Positions 1 to 6,625 of a stretch of DNA of 10,659 nucleotides are shown piece by piece. The stretch is from an uncultured bacterium (GTDB lineage Bacteria; Verrucomicrobiota; Kiritimatiellia; RFP12; UBA1067). A model generated the notes under the pieces. The model did not search any database, was not told the DNA's origin, and saw only the letters and a list, made by a program, of their open reading frames with translations. Location: the NCBI GenBank assembly GCA_900547945.1, contig URIT01000118.1:1-10659 (forward strand), given 5' to 3'. The position numbers and the translations under genes are program-made. Each line of letters starts with the position of its first letter. The first letter of the stretch is position 1.

Positions 1-516
1 GGGCAGCGCCTCCAGCACCGTGGGCGCGCCGCCGACGTGGTCCTTGTCGTAATGCGTGATCACCAGCGCATCCAGCCGTTCGACGCCCTTCTCGCGCAGG
101 CTGGCGACAAGCTCGTCCCCGTCGCCGCGCAGTCCCGCGTCGATCAGCACGGCGCTTTGCGGCGTCTGAATCAGAATCGCGTCCGCCGCGCCGGCCTTGA
201 GCGGCGCGACGAGGCTCTCAAGCCAGCGTTCGTCGAGCGGCACGGCGTCGGCGTTGTTGAAGACGGCGATCTCGCCGCGCGCCGCGCGCACGAGCGCGTT
301 CAGCGTCCGCCCCGGGAAATACGGCCCCGGCGGACGCGGCAGCAGGCGGATCCGCCCGCCGAGGCCCGCGAGGATGCCGCGCGTGCCGTCCGTCGAGCCG
401 TCGTCGCAGACGATCACCTCCACCCCGTCTTCTGTCCGCTGGGAGAAAATGGCCGCAAGAGACCCGGCGATCTGGGTCTCGTCGTTGCACGAGCGAACAA
501 GGACGGAGATCAACAT
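1..516 (-). CDS. Family 2 glycosyltransferase N-terminus fused in frame to a ComEC-like metallo-beta-lactamase domain (partial)
   Basis: The frame is open from an ATG at 516 to the window edge (172 codons, 3' end missing). Residues 1-108 are a GT-A fold start: MLISVLVRSCNDE, then CDDGSTDGT (37-45, nucleotide-sugar site) and FNNADAVPLDERWLESL (86-102, the DxD-like region with N88/D90). From about residue 111 the sequence becomes a metallo-beta-lactamase domain: DAILIQTPQSAVLIDAG (112-128) and THYDKDHVGG (154-163), the HxDxDH zinc motif of the ComEC/Rec2 C-terminal and related secreted MBL proteins. The acceptor half of the glycosyltransferase (usually more than 100 residues) and the MBL N-terminus, often a signal peptide, are absent. 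The start lies 3 nt past the stop of the SGNH hydrolase, so translation is probably coupled; GAAAG is the only weak ribosome site. No known family has this order, so a deletion, a rare fusion or an assembly join are all possible. Confidence 0.75.
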   Translation of the reverse strand, partial: MLISVLVRSCNDETQIAGSLAAIFSQRTEDGVEVIVCDDGSTDGTRGILAGLGGRIRLLPRPPGPYFPGRTLNALVRAARGEIAVFNNADAVPLDERWLESLVAPLKAGAADAILIQTPQSAVLIDAGLRGDGDELVASLREKGVERLDALVITHYDKDHVGGAPTVLEALP

Positions 517-519
517 CTT

Positions 520-1710
520 TCAGCGAACCAGGCCCCGGCCCGCCGCCTCAGGGCGGGGCGGGGCCGCCGGACGCAAGGCCCCTCCCAGCGCCGCCTTCAC
601 GGCCGCGCCGAAGGCGTCCGCGAGCGAACGCATGCCGAGGTCGTTCGGATGGCAGCCGTCGACCGTCCCCTCGCCGTCGCCCGTGAACATCTTGTCCTTG
701 GGCAGGTAGACGAGGTTCGTCCAGCCTTCCGCGACGAGCTTTTCGTAGAGCGCGCGGATGTAGCGGTCCTTCGCGTTCGGCGCGCCCATGAACACGTCGC
801 ACTGCTCGGCCATCACGATCGGGACGCCCGGGCGCTTCGCGCGCAGGTTGCGGATGAACGGCTCGTAGTTTTCGTCCACGTTGCGGCCGGGGACGTCGTG
901 GCCGCGCTTCATGCCCATGTTCCAGAGGCAGTCGAGGACGTAGCAGCTCGCGTCGATGCGCGCGAGGTGTTCGCTCATCTCAAGTTCCATGACGCCGGAG
1001 CCCGAGAAGCCGAGCCCCACGACGGGCACGTCGAGGTCGCGCCCGACGATGTTCACGAAGCCGAGGCCCGGGCGCGAGGCGCAGCCGCCGTGCGTGATCG
1101 ACGTGCCGTAGAAGACGACGGGCTTTTCGACGCCGCGCGTGTGCGGGAACGGCCCGACCGTCGCCGCCGGGTCGATGCCGAGCGCGAACGAGCGGATGCC
1201 GTTGTAGAGCGGCAGGTTGACGATGCAGGGCGTGCCCGGCGTCCAGGCGAGGTCGCACGCCGCGCCGTCCGGGTTCGTGATGCGCCCCGTCTTCACGTAG
1301 AGCCAGCGCGCCCGCGCCGCGTCCCAGCGGTAGATGTCGAGACCCGAGACGCCCGTCGCGGGCATGTGGTCCATCGACAGGCCGCGCGCGTAGGGCGTCC
1401 ATTTGATGTGGAGGCGCTTCGAGTCGGTGACGAAGCGGAAGAGCATCCCCGACGTGTGGTGCTTCATGCCGCGCACGCCGCCGTTCACGTTCGTCGTCAC
1501 GCCGGCGGGCAGGCGGTCATAGTAGTGCTCCACGTCGTTGAACGCGCGCCCCTCGATGGGCAAGTAGCGCCCGTCAATCCACTTGACGCCGTTCGTGACG
1601 ACGGCCTTCTCGACGGCCATCGCCGGATCCCACTTCGCGGCCTCGGGCGCCTGCGCCCACACGCCGCCCGCGAGCGCCACAATGCCCGCAAGCACACTGA
1701 CTTTTTTCAC
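520..1710 (-). CDS. Secreted SGNH/GDSL hydrolase with GxDLY N-terminal domain
   Basis: Predicted 396-residue exported esterase or carbohydrate deacetylase. Residues 1-21 (MKKVSVLAGIVALAGGVWAQA) are a signal peptide. A beta-rich N-terminal domain carries GVSGLDIYRWD (120-130), the GxDLY signature found ahead of GDSL-3 type lipases. The SGNH core follows: YGTSITHGG with nucleophile S204, GFSGSG (235-240) with the oxyanion glycine, DCLWN with N264, and DGCHPND giving D351 and H354. I chose GTG at 1710 because AAAGGA then sits 7 nt upstream; the alternative GTG at 1716 leaves only 1 nt. The C-terminus ends in a Pro/Arg-rich tail of about 20 residues. An extended -10 promoter lies about 60 nt upstream. 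Substrate is not visible from sequence; members of this family act on acetylated sugars or other esters. It leads a two-gene unit with the chimeric ORF at 1-516. Confidence 0.9.
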   Translation of the reverse strand: MKKVSVLAGIVALAGGVWAQAPEAAKWDPAMAVEKAVVTNGVKWIDGRYLPIEGRAFNDVEHYYDRLPAGVTTNVNGGVRGMKHHTSGMLFRFVTDSKRLHIKWTPYARGLSMDHMPATGVSGLDIYRWDAARARWLYVKTGRITNPDGAACDLAWTPGTPCIVNLPLYNGIRSFALGIDPAATVGPFPHTRGVEKPVVFYGTSITHGGCASRPGLGFVNIVGRDLDVPVVGLGFSGSGVMELEMSEHLARIDASCYVLDCLWNMGMKRGHDVPGRNVDENYEPFIRNLRAKRPGVPIVMAEQCDVFMGAPNAKDRYIRALYEKLVAEGWTNLVYLPKDKMFTGDGEGTVDGCHPNDLGMRSLADAFGAAVKAALGGALRPAAPPRPEAAGRGLVR

Positions 1711-1769
1711 ATTCACGTCCTTTCACGATCCGGCCAGCCCGGGAACCAACACCCAGACGGCTTGGCGCG

Positions 1770-1778
1770 AGTATACCA
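1770..1778 (-). promoter_or_regulatory. Extended -10 promoter of the SGNH hydrolase gene
   Basis: On the minus strand TGG-TATACT forms an extended -10, about 60 nt upstream of the GTG start. No -35 is visible at 16-18 nt. The 15 nt around it (aaatgtggtatactc, 1769-1783) are identical to the tcdA promoter at 9612-9626. It lies just downstream of the broken DUF4160 frame. Confidence 0.65.
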
Positions 1779-1802
1779 CATTTCCACCGCCCGCGCGTCG
1801 CG

Positions 1803-2067
1803 TCAACCGGTTGGAGGCGCCGGCAATCCAAAGTGTTCATGCCATTTCCTCCTGATCACACCGACCGCTTCTTCGCCGACTTCCTGTTCGCGACGAAGCT
1901 CTTGGACTTTTCATGCCTTTTGATTCGACAAGCTCAACGCCGTCAGAAACATCGAATTCTGCCCGACCAGATCCGATTTTATCGTGAACATGAATCGGCT
2001 GATGTTCATTCGAGTAGAAATAGAATTTATAACCGTCCCGTTCGACTGCAATAGGGAGACCAGCCAC
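1803..2067 (-). pseudogene. DUF4160 protein broken by a +1 frameshift
   Basis: From GTG 2067 the frame encodes DGYKFYFYSNEHQPIHVH (residues 11-28), then GVELVESKGMK, the hallmark start of DUF4160, a small domain common beside toxin-antitoxin modules. At AAAA (1908-1911) the frame slips. The literal frame runs on for 22 unrelated residues to a stop at 1837-1839. Dropping one A restores GMK-VQELRREQEVGEEAV and ends KWHEHFGLPAPPTG at a stop at 1803-1805, which is the usual W-x-E-x-F C-terminus of the family. The repaired protein has 86 residues, normal for the family. It is therefore either a recent one-base pseudogene or a homopolymer sequencing error. There is no good ribosome site before the GTG. 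The usual DUF2442 partner is not recognisable nearby. Confidence 0.75.
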
Positions 2068-2435
2068 TCGTGATGCTCTGCGTTCAGTACAAGGCCGCGA
2101 AACCTGGCAGCGTCAATCCGTCCGACGGCTCGATTCTCAACGAGCCCGTGAAGTGGTGAAGAAAGAACTCGTAGGAACGGCTTCGGGTAGCCTGTCCATC
2201 CCGATGGCAACTCGAAGCCGTACGTCATCCGGCACACGTTCCCCATCGCATGGCATCTTGCCGCATCACCATCACAAGAGCCGGAATCGGGCTTGAAATG
2301 GGCTCGTCCCTTTCTGGAATGATTCATCCACTTCCCTGAAACAGGCGCCGCTCCGGGTCCGGGGAGCTGCCGCTCGGTTTCGTGCGTTCAGGTTTGCGCT
2401 TCTTTTTCTGGAAAAATCAGCCGCTTGACGACTTT

Positions 2436-2588
2436 TCACGGTCTGCCCGTGATGTGGCGCACCTTCTCCTCGCGAGAGAGGTAGTGGATCCCCTGCTCCA
2501 GCGTCATCGTCTTCGAGCCGATCCGATTGGCCGGAACGGCTACGCAGCATTCGACGAACGCAATCAACCGCGAGAAGAGAATCGCCAT
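2436..2588 (-). CDS. Hypothetical 50-residue protein (doubtful)
   Basis: ATG at 2588 is preceded by AAAGGA at 5 nt (gaaaggacttgATG), a proper ribosome site. The product begins MAILFSRLIAFVECCVAVP and ends REEKVRHITGRP. The first half is hydrophobic with two adjacent cysteines; the second half is charged. I do not recognise a family. It may be the start of a gene that has since been truncated, because the same region also has a longer frame on the same strand in another register (2272-2550). The ribosome site is the main reason to list it. Confidence 0.25.
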   Translation of the reverse strand: MAILFSRLIAFVECCVAVPANRIGSKTMTLEQGIHYLSREEKVRHITGRP

Positions 2589-2632
2589 CAAGTCCTTTCT
2601 TCGGAATAGGTAGTTACCAACAATTTCCTGCA

Positions 2633-2649
2633 ATGGGGTCAGACCCCAT
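2633..2649. repeat. Perfect 17-bp palindrome downstream of ldhA
   Basis: ATGGGGTC-A-GACCCCAT is a perfect 8-bp inverted repeat with a 1-nt centre, 17 nt past the ldhA stop on the minus strand. No T-run follows in the direction of transcription, so a simple Rho-independent terminator is not supported. GGGGTC/GACCCC palindromes of this kind are, from memory, frequent dispersed intergenic repeats in several phyla, sometimes beside Y1/REP transposase genes. None is recognisable here. Confidence 0.6.
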
Positions 2650-2665
2650 AGACGCCTGATGACGG

Positions 2666-3724
2666 TCAGGTGACACTATGGCAACGGCCATTGGCGCGCT
2701 GTGGGCAGTCGGCCTTTTTCGCTCCGCCTGAACCGAGGCAGCGATAGCAGATCTCGTTTTCAAGCGGTGCGCCCGCGAAATAGGCGTCAAGGTTCTTGAG
2801 CGTGGTCGTAGCGATGTTGGCAAGCGCCTCATGCGTCAGGAACGCCTGATGCGAGGTGACGATCACGTTTGGAAGCGACACGAGGAGCGACAGCGTCTTG
2901 TTCTGCCGCGTCACGTCCGAACGATCTTCGTAGAACCATTCGCTTTCCTCTTCGTACACGTCCAGTCCGGCCGCCCCGACCGTGCCGTCGCGCAGCGCCG
3001 CCAACAACGCCTCCGAATCAACAAGTCCGCCGCGCGAGGTGTTGATGAGCGTGAAGCCGCGCTTTGCCCTGGCGAGCGTGTCGGCGTTGATGAGGTGCTT
3101 CGTGTCGGGGAGAAGGGGACAATGCAGCGACACGACATCCGATTCCGCGAGAAGCCTGTCGAGCGTGAGATATTCAAGTCCCGTCGCCGGATTCGGGAAG
3201 GCGTCGTAGGCGAGAACCTTCATCCCGAAGCCCTTGCAGATGTCGGCGAAGATACGTCCAATCTTGCCCGTTCCGACAATGCCCGCCGTCTTGCCGTAAA
3301 GGTCGAATCCCGTCAACCCGACAAGCGAGAAGTTGAAGTCGCGCGTTCGCGCCGCCGCCTTGTGGATGTGGCGCGTCAGCGTCATCAAGAGCGCAGCGGC
3401 GTGTTCCGCGACGGCGTATGGGGAATAGGCGGGAACGCGCACGACCGTAAGCCCGGCCTCGTATGCCGCCTTGAAATCGACGTTGTTGTAGCCCGCGCAC
3501 CGCATGGCGAGAACCTTGATGCCGCGCTTCACAAGCCCTTCGACCACGGCACGGTCGATTTCGGCATTCACGAACGCACACGCCGCGTCGCATCCGTCGG
3601 CGAGCGGCAACGCCGCAGCGGTCAGCCGCGTCTCGAAGTAGCGGATGTCGTACCGTCCGTTGTTTTGCCGCTCGAACGACTCCTTGTCGTACGGCTTGGT
3701 GTCGAAAAACGCAATCTTCTTCAT
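2666..3724 (-). CDS. ldhA: Fermentative D-lactate dehydrogenase (NAD-dependent) with a four-cysteine C-terminal tail
   Basis: Cytoplasmic enzyme of 352 residues that reduces pyruvate to D-lactate, re-oxidising NADH. It aligns by eye along its length with E. coli LdhA: IAFFDTKPYDKESF at the start, AMRCAGYNNVD (73-83), RVPAYSPYAVAEHA (96-109), the NAD motif GTGKIG (151-156) with D174 at the end of strand 2, NTSRGG with catalytic R231, LDVYEEE with E260, and SHQAFLT with H292. The R-E-H spacing (29 and 32) matches the family. ATG 3724 has AAGGAG 9 nt upstream; the longer upstream frame is not needed. Where E. coli LdhA ends (NELV), this protein continues with about 25 residues carrying C326-x2-C329-x10-C340-x7-C348, an unusual possible metal site. 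It is last in the operon, 16 nt after the C_GCAxxG gene. Confidence 0.93.
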   Translation of the reverse strand: MKKIAFFDTKPYDKESFERQNNGRYDIRYFETRLTAAALPLADGCDAACAFVNAEIDRAVVEGLVKRGIKVLAMRCAGYNNVDFKAAYEAGLTVVRVPAYSPYAVAEHAAALLMTLTRHIHKAAARTRDFNFSLVGLTGFDLYGKTAGIVGTGKIGRIFADICKGFGMKVLAYDAFPNPATGLEYLTLDRLLAESDVVSLHCPLLPDTKHLINADTLARAKRGFTLINTSRGGLVDSEALLAALRDGTVGAAGLDVYEEESEWFYEDRSDVTRQNKTLSLLVSLPNVIVTSHQAFLTHEALANIATTTLKNLDAYFAGAPLENEICYRCLGSGGAKKADCPQRANGRCHSVT

Positions 3725-3740
3725 AGTGCAATGCTCCTTG

Positions 3741-4127
3741 TTATTTTGTCTCCAACGCCTCTTCCGCCGCGAGGACAGCGTTGCGGACGCAGTTCTCGCA
3801 ACTGCACAGGATCTTGCCTGTTCCGATGCCCTTGAGGTCGCGGCAGATCGTCGCGCCGCAGAGTTCCTTAAAGCGCGGCAGTATCTTGCGCGACAACGAC
3901 ATAGTGCCATTCCCGCCAGTACGGAGTCCCGCGACCACGATCGCCCCAGCAAGCGCACCGCAGGTTCCCTCCATCGTCCCCATGCCGGAGCCGAATCCAG
4001 CGGAAAGCTGCATGAGTTTGTCCACCGGCATGTCCAGCGTATCGGCGAAGGCTCGCACGACCGCCTGGCAGCAGTTCATCTCGCGCTTCAGCTGCGCGGC
4101 GTATTCCTGTCTTTCATGTGTCGTCAT
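3741..4127 (-). CDS. C_GCAxxG_C_C family cysteine-rich redox protein
   Basis: 128-residue member of the C_GCAxxG_C_C family, often found with redox and electron-transfer genes in anaerobes; its biochemical role is not established. Visible signature: MNCCQAVVRAF (18-28), LSAGFGSGMG (41-50), TCGALAGAIVVAGL (55-68), then C90, C95 and a C-terminal cluster C108-x-C110-x2-C113. The eight cysteines suggest a metal or iron-sulfur site. ATG 4127 is chosen because AAAGGAG lies 5 nt upstream, overlapping the hcp stop region (11 nt gap); an upstream extension of the frame would run into hcp. There is no signal peptide or membrane segment. Position between hcp and ldhA suggests work in the same reductive stress or fermentation response, by inference only. 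Confidence 0.85.
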   Translation of the reverse strand: MTTHERQEYAAQLKREMNCCQAVVRAFADTLDMPVDKLMQLSAGFGSGMGTMEGTCGALAGAIVVAGLRTGGNGTMSLSRKILPRFKELCGATICRDLKGIGTGKILCSCENCVRNAVLAAEEALETK

Positions 4128-4138
4128 TTCAGCTCCTT

Positions 4139-5722
4139 TCAGCCAACGAGGAGTTTCATGTCGTCGTCCACCGATCCGATGCCGGCGATGCCGAAGTTCT
4201 CGACGAGCACCTTGGCGACGTTCGAAGAGAGGAACGCCGGGAGGGTAGGGCCAAGATGGATGTTCTTCACGCCAAGGTAAAGGAGCGCCAGCAGGACGAT
4301 GACGGCCTTCTGCTCGTACCATGCGATGTTGAAGGCGAGCGGCAGCTTGTTGATGTCGTCAAGGCCGAAAACCTCCTTGAGCCTCAGTGCGATGAGCGCT
4401 AGCGAATACGAGTCGTTGCACTGTCCGGCATCGAGGACGCGCGGAATGCCGCCGATGTCGCCCAGATCCAGCTTGTTGTACTTGTACTTTGCGCATCCCG
4501 CCGTGAGAATCACCACATCCTTCGGCAATGCCTTGGCGAACTCGGCATAGTAGTCGCGGGACTTGTGGCGTCCATCGCAGCCCGCCATCACCACGAACTT
4601 CCTGATCGCACCCGACTTCACGGCCTCGACGACTTTCCCGGCAAGCGCGAACACCTGTTCGTGCGCGAACCCGCCCACGATCTTGCCGGATTCGATTCCC
4701 GTCGGCGGCGGACATTTCTTCGCCTGCTCGATGAGCGCGGAGAAGTCCTTTTGCTCGCCGTATTCTCCGTCGATATGGCGGCATCCTGGGAATCCCGCCG
4801 CGCCGGTCGTCCAAAGCCTGTCCTTGTAGGATGCGGCAGGCGGCACGACGCAGTTCGTCGTCATCAGGATCGGGCCGTTGAACTTCTCGAACTCCTCCTT
4901 CTGCTTCCACCACGCGTTCCCGTAGTTGCCTGCGAAGTGCGGATACTTCTTGAAGGCCGGATAGTAGTGGGACGGAAGCATCTCAGAATGTGTATAGACA
5001 TCGATGCCCGCCCCAGCCGTCTGCTCAAGCAGCATCTCAAGGTCTCGCAGATCGTGGCCTGAAATCAAAATGCCGGGATTCGCGCGAACGCCGATATCGA
5101 CCTCCGTGATCTCTGGGTTGCCGTAGGCGGATGTGTTTGCCTTGTCGAGGAGCGCCATGCCCGCGACGCCGAACTTGCCGGTTTCAAGGGCAAGAGCGAT
5201 GAGATCGCTTACCGAAAGCGAATCGTCAAGCGTCGCCGCCAACGCGCGTTGGATGAACGCATCGACATCCTCGTCATCCTGCATGAGCGCATTCGCGTGT
5301 TTTGAGTAGGCGGCAAGCCCCTTAAGACCGTAGGTAATCAACTCGCGCAAAGAGCGGATATCCTCGTCGGTGGTCGCGAGAACGCCGACCATATCCTTTG
5401 TGCTCTTTGTGTCCTTTGTGGCTAATTTGCCCCGCATGGTCTTCGTCTTGGCTATCGCGGCCTTGATTGCATCGGCGTCGAAATTCGCGTTCGTGATGGT
5501 GATGAAGAGATTGACCGTCACGAGGTGGTTGATATCCTTGTCGACCGGCTTGCCATCCTTACGCAACGCTGTCGTGACTTGCGAGAGACGCTTCGTCTCA
5601 TAGACCAGTTCATCCTGCAACGCAGCGACGTCAGCCGTCTTGCCGCACACTCCGCATACCGTGCAGCCCTTGTTTCCTGCAGTCTCCTGGCATTGCCAGC
5701 AAAACATCTTCTGTTCGTTCAT
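4139..5722 (-). CDS. hcp: Hybrid-cluster protein (hydroxylamine reductase / NO reductase type), class I
   Basis: 527-residue cytoplasmic iron-sulfur protein. Hcp proteins reduce hydroxylamine to ammonia in vitro and are implicated in NO reduction and S-nitrosylation in vivo. The N-terminal cluster motif is C8-x2-C11-x8-C20-x5-C26, the class I [4Fe-4S] spacing, with an extra C23. All hybrid-cluster ligands are present with Desulfovibrio-like spacing: H223, E247, C291, C382 (the persulfide position), C410, C435, E470 and K472. ATG 5722 is preferred over TTG 5728: AGGAG lies 9 nt upstream and family members start near the CxxC motif. The linker before VGVLATTDED (112-121), usually longer and variable in class I proteins, here contains TKDTKSTKD encoded by a 9-bp tandem repeat. 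The gene sits 39 nt after a ferredoxin, its likely electron donor. Confidence 0.96.
   Translation of the reverse strand: MNEQKMFCWQCQETAGNKGCTVCGVCGKTADVAALQDELVYETKRLSQVTTALRKDGKPVDKDINHLVTVNLFITITNANFDADAIKAAIAKTKTMRGKLATKDTKSTKDMVGVLATTDEDIRSLRELITYGLKGLAAYSKHANALMQDDEDVDAFIQRALAATLDDSLSVSDLIALALETGKFGVAGMALLDKANTSAYGNPEITEVDIGVRANPGILISGHDLRDLEMLLEQTAGAGIDVYTHSEMLPSHYYPAFKKYPHFAGNYGNAWWKQKEEFEKFNGPILMTTNCVVPPAASYKDRLWTTGAAGFPGCRHIDGEYGEQKDFSALIEQAKKCPPPTGIESGKIVGGFAHEQVFALAGKVVEAVKSGAIRKFVVMAGCDGRHKSRDYYAEFAKALPKDVVILTAGCAKYKYNKLDLGDIGGIPRVLDAGQCNDSYSLALIALRLKEVFGLDDINKLPLAFNIAWYEQKAVIVLLALLYLGVKNIHLGPTLPAFLSSNVAKVLVENFGIAGIGSVDDDMKLLVG
5394..5420 (-). repeat. Three-copy 9-bp tandem repeat inside hcp
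   Basis: Plus-strand units tcctttgtg / ctctttgtg / tcctttgtg. On the coding strand these read ACAAAGGAC-type triplets giving TKD-TKS-TKD (residues 102-110). Unit length is a multiple of three, so the frame is kept. Similar ACAAAGGACACAAAG strings are, from memory, dispersed low-complexity repeats in several bacterial phyla. Confidence 0.85.
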
Positions 5723-5761
5723 TTTCAAATTCTCCTGTTTGAAGTGATGAAATTCTGCGCG

Positions 5762-5950
5762 TTATTCCGTTTCCCTTATTGCGGCCACGGGGCATCCCTC
5801 GATAGCCTGCTTTACCGACTCGCCGTTTGCATCGGTCGTGTCCGAGACGGCCTCCGCCTTGCCGTCCGCGTTCATTGCGAACACGTCAGGCGCGATGCTG
5901 GTGCAAAGGCCGCAGCCTATGCACAGTTCATGGTCAACATACGCCCTCAT
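5762..5950 (-). CDS. Single-cluster [4Fe-4S] ferredoxin
   Basis: 62-residue ferredoxin. C10-x2-C13-x2-C16 (ELCIGCGLCTSIAPDVF) and C53 followed by proline (EGCPVAAI) bind one [4Fe-4S] cluster, as in short ferredoxins of the Thermotoga/Desulfovibrio type. ATG 5950 is fixed by AAGGAGGA 5 nt upstream, the strongest ribosome site in the window; an upstream in-frame extension to 6025 would overlap the bicupin gene. The protein is acidic and soluble. It lies 20 nt after the bicupin gene and 39 nt before hcp, so it is the natural candidate to pass electrons to Hcp, though that pairing is inferred from position only. Confidence 0.93.
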   Translation of the reverse strand: MRAYVDHELCIGCGLCTSIAPDVFAMNADGKAEAVSDTTDANGESVKQAIEGCPVAAIRETE

Positions 5951-5970
5951 CTTGATCCTCCTTTCGCTTG

Positions 5971-6615
5971 TCAATCCAATGTCAGCAGCAAAGCCATCTT
6001 GAACGGCTTTTCGGCGCGGACCCAATGTGCGCCGTTCTTGGCGAACGCGAAGTTCTCCCCCGCCTTGATGGTGTGTTCCTTGCCCTCATAGCCGATTACG
6101 CCCTCCCCGTCGAGCGCGAAGATCAGCGCCTCGCCCGGTGCGGCGTGTTCGCTCAAACCCGTGCCGGCGGCGAAGCTCATCAATACGAACTTCAACTTCG
6201 GCTCATTGATGATGTCCTTGTTGACGATGCGCCCCTCCGCGTAGGGAAGAACATCCTTGAGAGCGAATGCCTCGCCCGGATTCACCTTCATTTTGTGTTC
6301 CTTTCCTGTTTCGATTTCCGTATAGACGATGCCCGCCTCGGTCTTGACGCCCACCGGCTGGCCGACAGGCGTGACGAAAGCATCTCCCTTTGCGACCTTC
6401 GTGTTCTTTTCGCCTAAAACCTCTCCCTCGCCGTCCATGACTATCCACAGTTTATGGTAGTCGTATGTTTCGGGACTGATGTCCGTTCCTGCCGCGAGGG
6501 CGAAATGGGAGATTCGCCGCCCAGCGACTTCGGCAACGGCCTTCGAGACCGTGCAGCCGTCGACCGGCGCATTCTCCGCCGCTATCGAGAAAAGCGCTCC
6601 CTTGCGTTCGTTCAT
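5971..6615 (-). CDS. Bicupin protein of unknown function
   Basis: 214-residue protein with two cupin barrels. The first (about 35-100) has YDYHKLWIVMDGEGEV and KGDAFVTPVGQPVGV; it keeps one histidine (H54) but lacks the second motif histidine. The second (about 140-212) has SEHAAPGEALIFALDGEGVI and NGAHWVRAEKP, giving a possible metal set H157, E162 and H197. Only the second barrel therefore looks able to bind a metal. ATG 6615 has AAGGAG 5 nt upstream. No signal peptide. Cupin proteins are common beside hcp-type genes in anaerobes; here it may be a small-molecule sensor or a metalloenzyme, and I cannot choose. Gaps of 10 and 20 nt place it within the six-gene operon. Confidence 0.85.
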   Translation of the reverse strand: MNERKGALFSIAAENAPVDGCTVSKAVAEVAGRRISHFALAAGTDISPETYDYHKLWIVMDGEGEVLGEKNTKVAKGDAFVTPVGQPVGVKTEAGIVYTEIETGKEHKMKVNPGEAFALKDVLPYAEGRIVNKDIINEPKLKFVLMSFAAGTGLSEHAAPGEALIFALDGEGVIGYEGKEHTIKAGENFAFAKNGAHWVRAEKPFKMALLLTLD

Positions 6616-6625
6616 GGCGTCTCCT

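Larger units (their letters stand above)
2068..2665. other. Gene-poor interval of lower GC, possibly eroded coding DNA
   Basis: About 600 nt lie between the ldhA stop and the DUF4160 frame. GC is lower than in the flanks, and the minus strand carries overlapping short frames that I cannot assign to a family (for example 1911-2327, which overlaps the DUF4160 frame). It contains the doubtful 51-codon ORF at 2436-2588 and the palindrome at 2633-2649. I see no tRNA, rRNA or intact gene. It may be remnant accessory DNA around the broken DUF4160 gene. Confidence 0.5.

Noticed and set aside
37..1923. 628-codon open frame on the plus strand, the longest in the window
   Set aside because: It is antisense to the SGNH hydrolase and the glycosyltransferase/MBL frame, is dominated by Arg, Ala, Val and Asp as expected from GC-rich shadow frames, and shows no motif.
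1911..2327. 138-codon minus frame overlapping DUF4160
   Set aside because: It overlaps the recognisable DUF4160 frame in another register, and I recognise no domain. I cannot exclude that its upstream half is a remnant of something real.
2831..3835. 334-codon plus-strand frame opposite ldhA
   Set aside because: Shadow frame; ldhA on the other strand has complete catalytic motifs and a ribosome site.
3725..3958. N-terminal extension of LdhA to 3958
   Set aside because: It would overlap the C_GCAxxG gene; ATG 3724 has a proper ribosome site and matches the family start.
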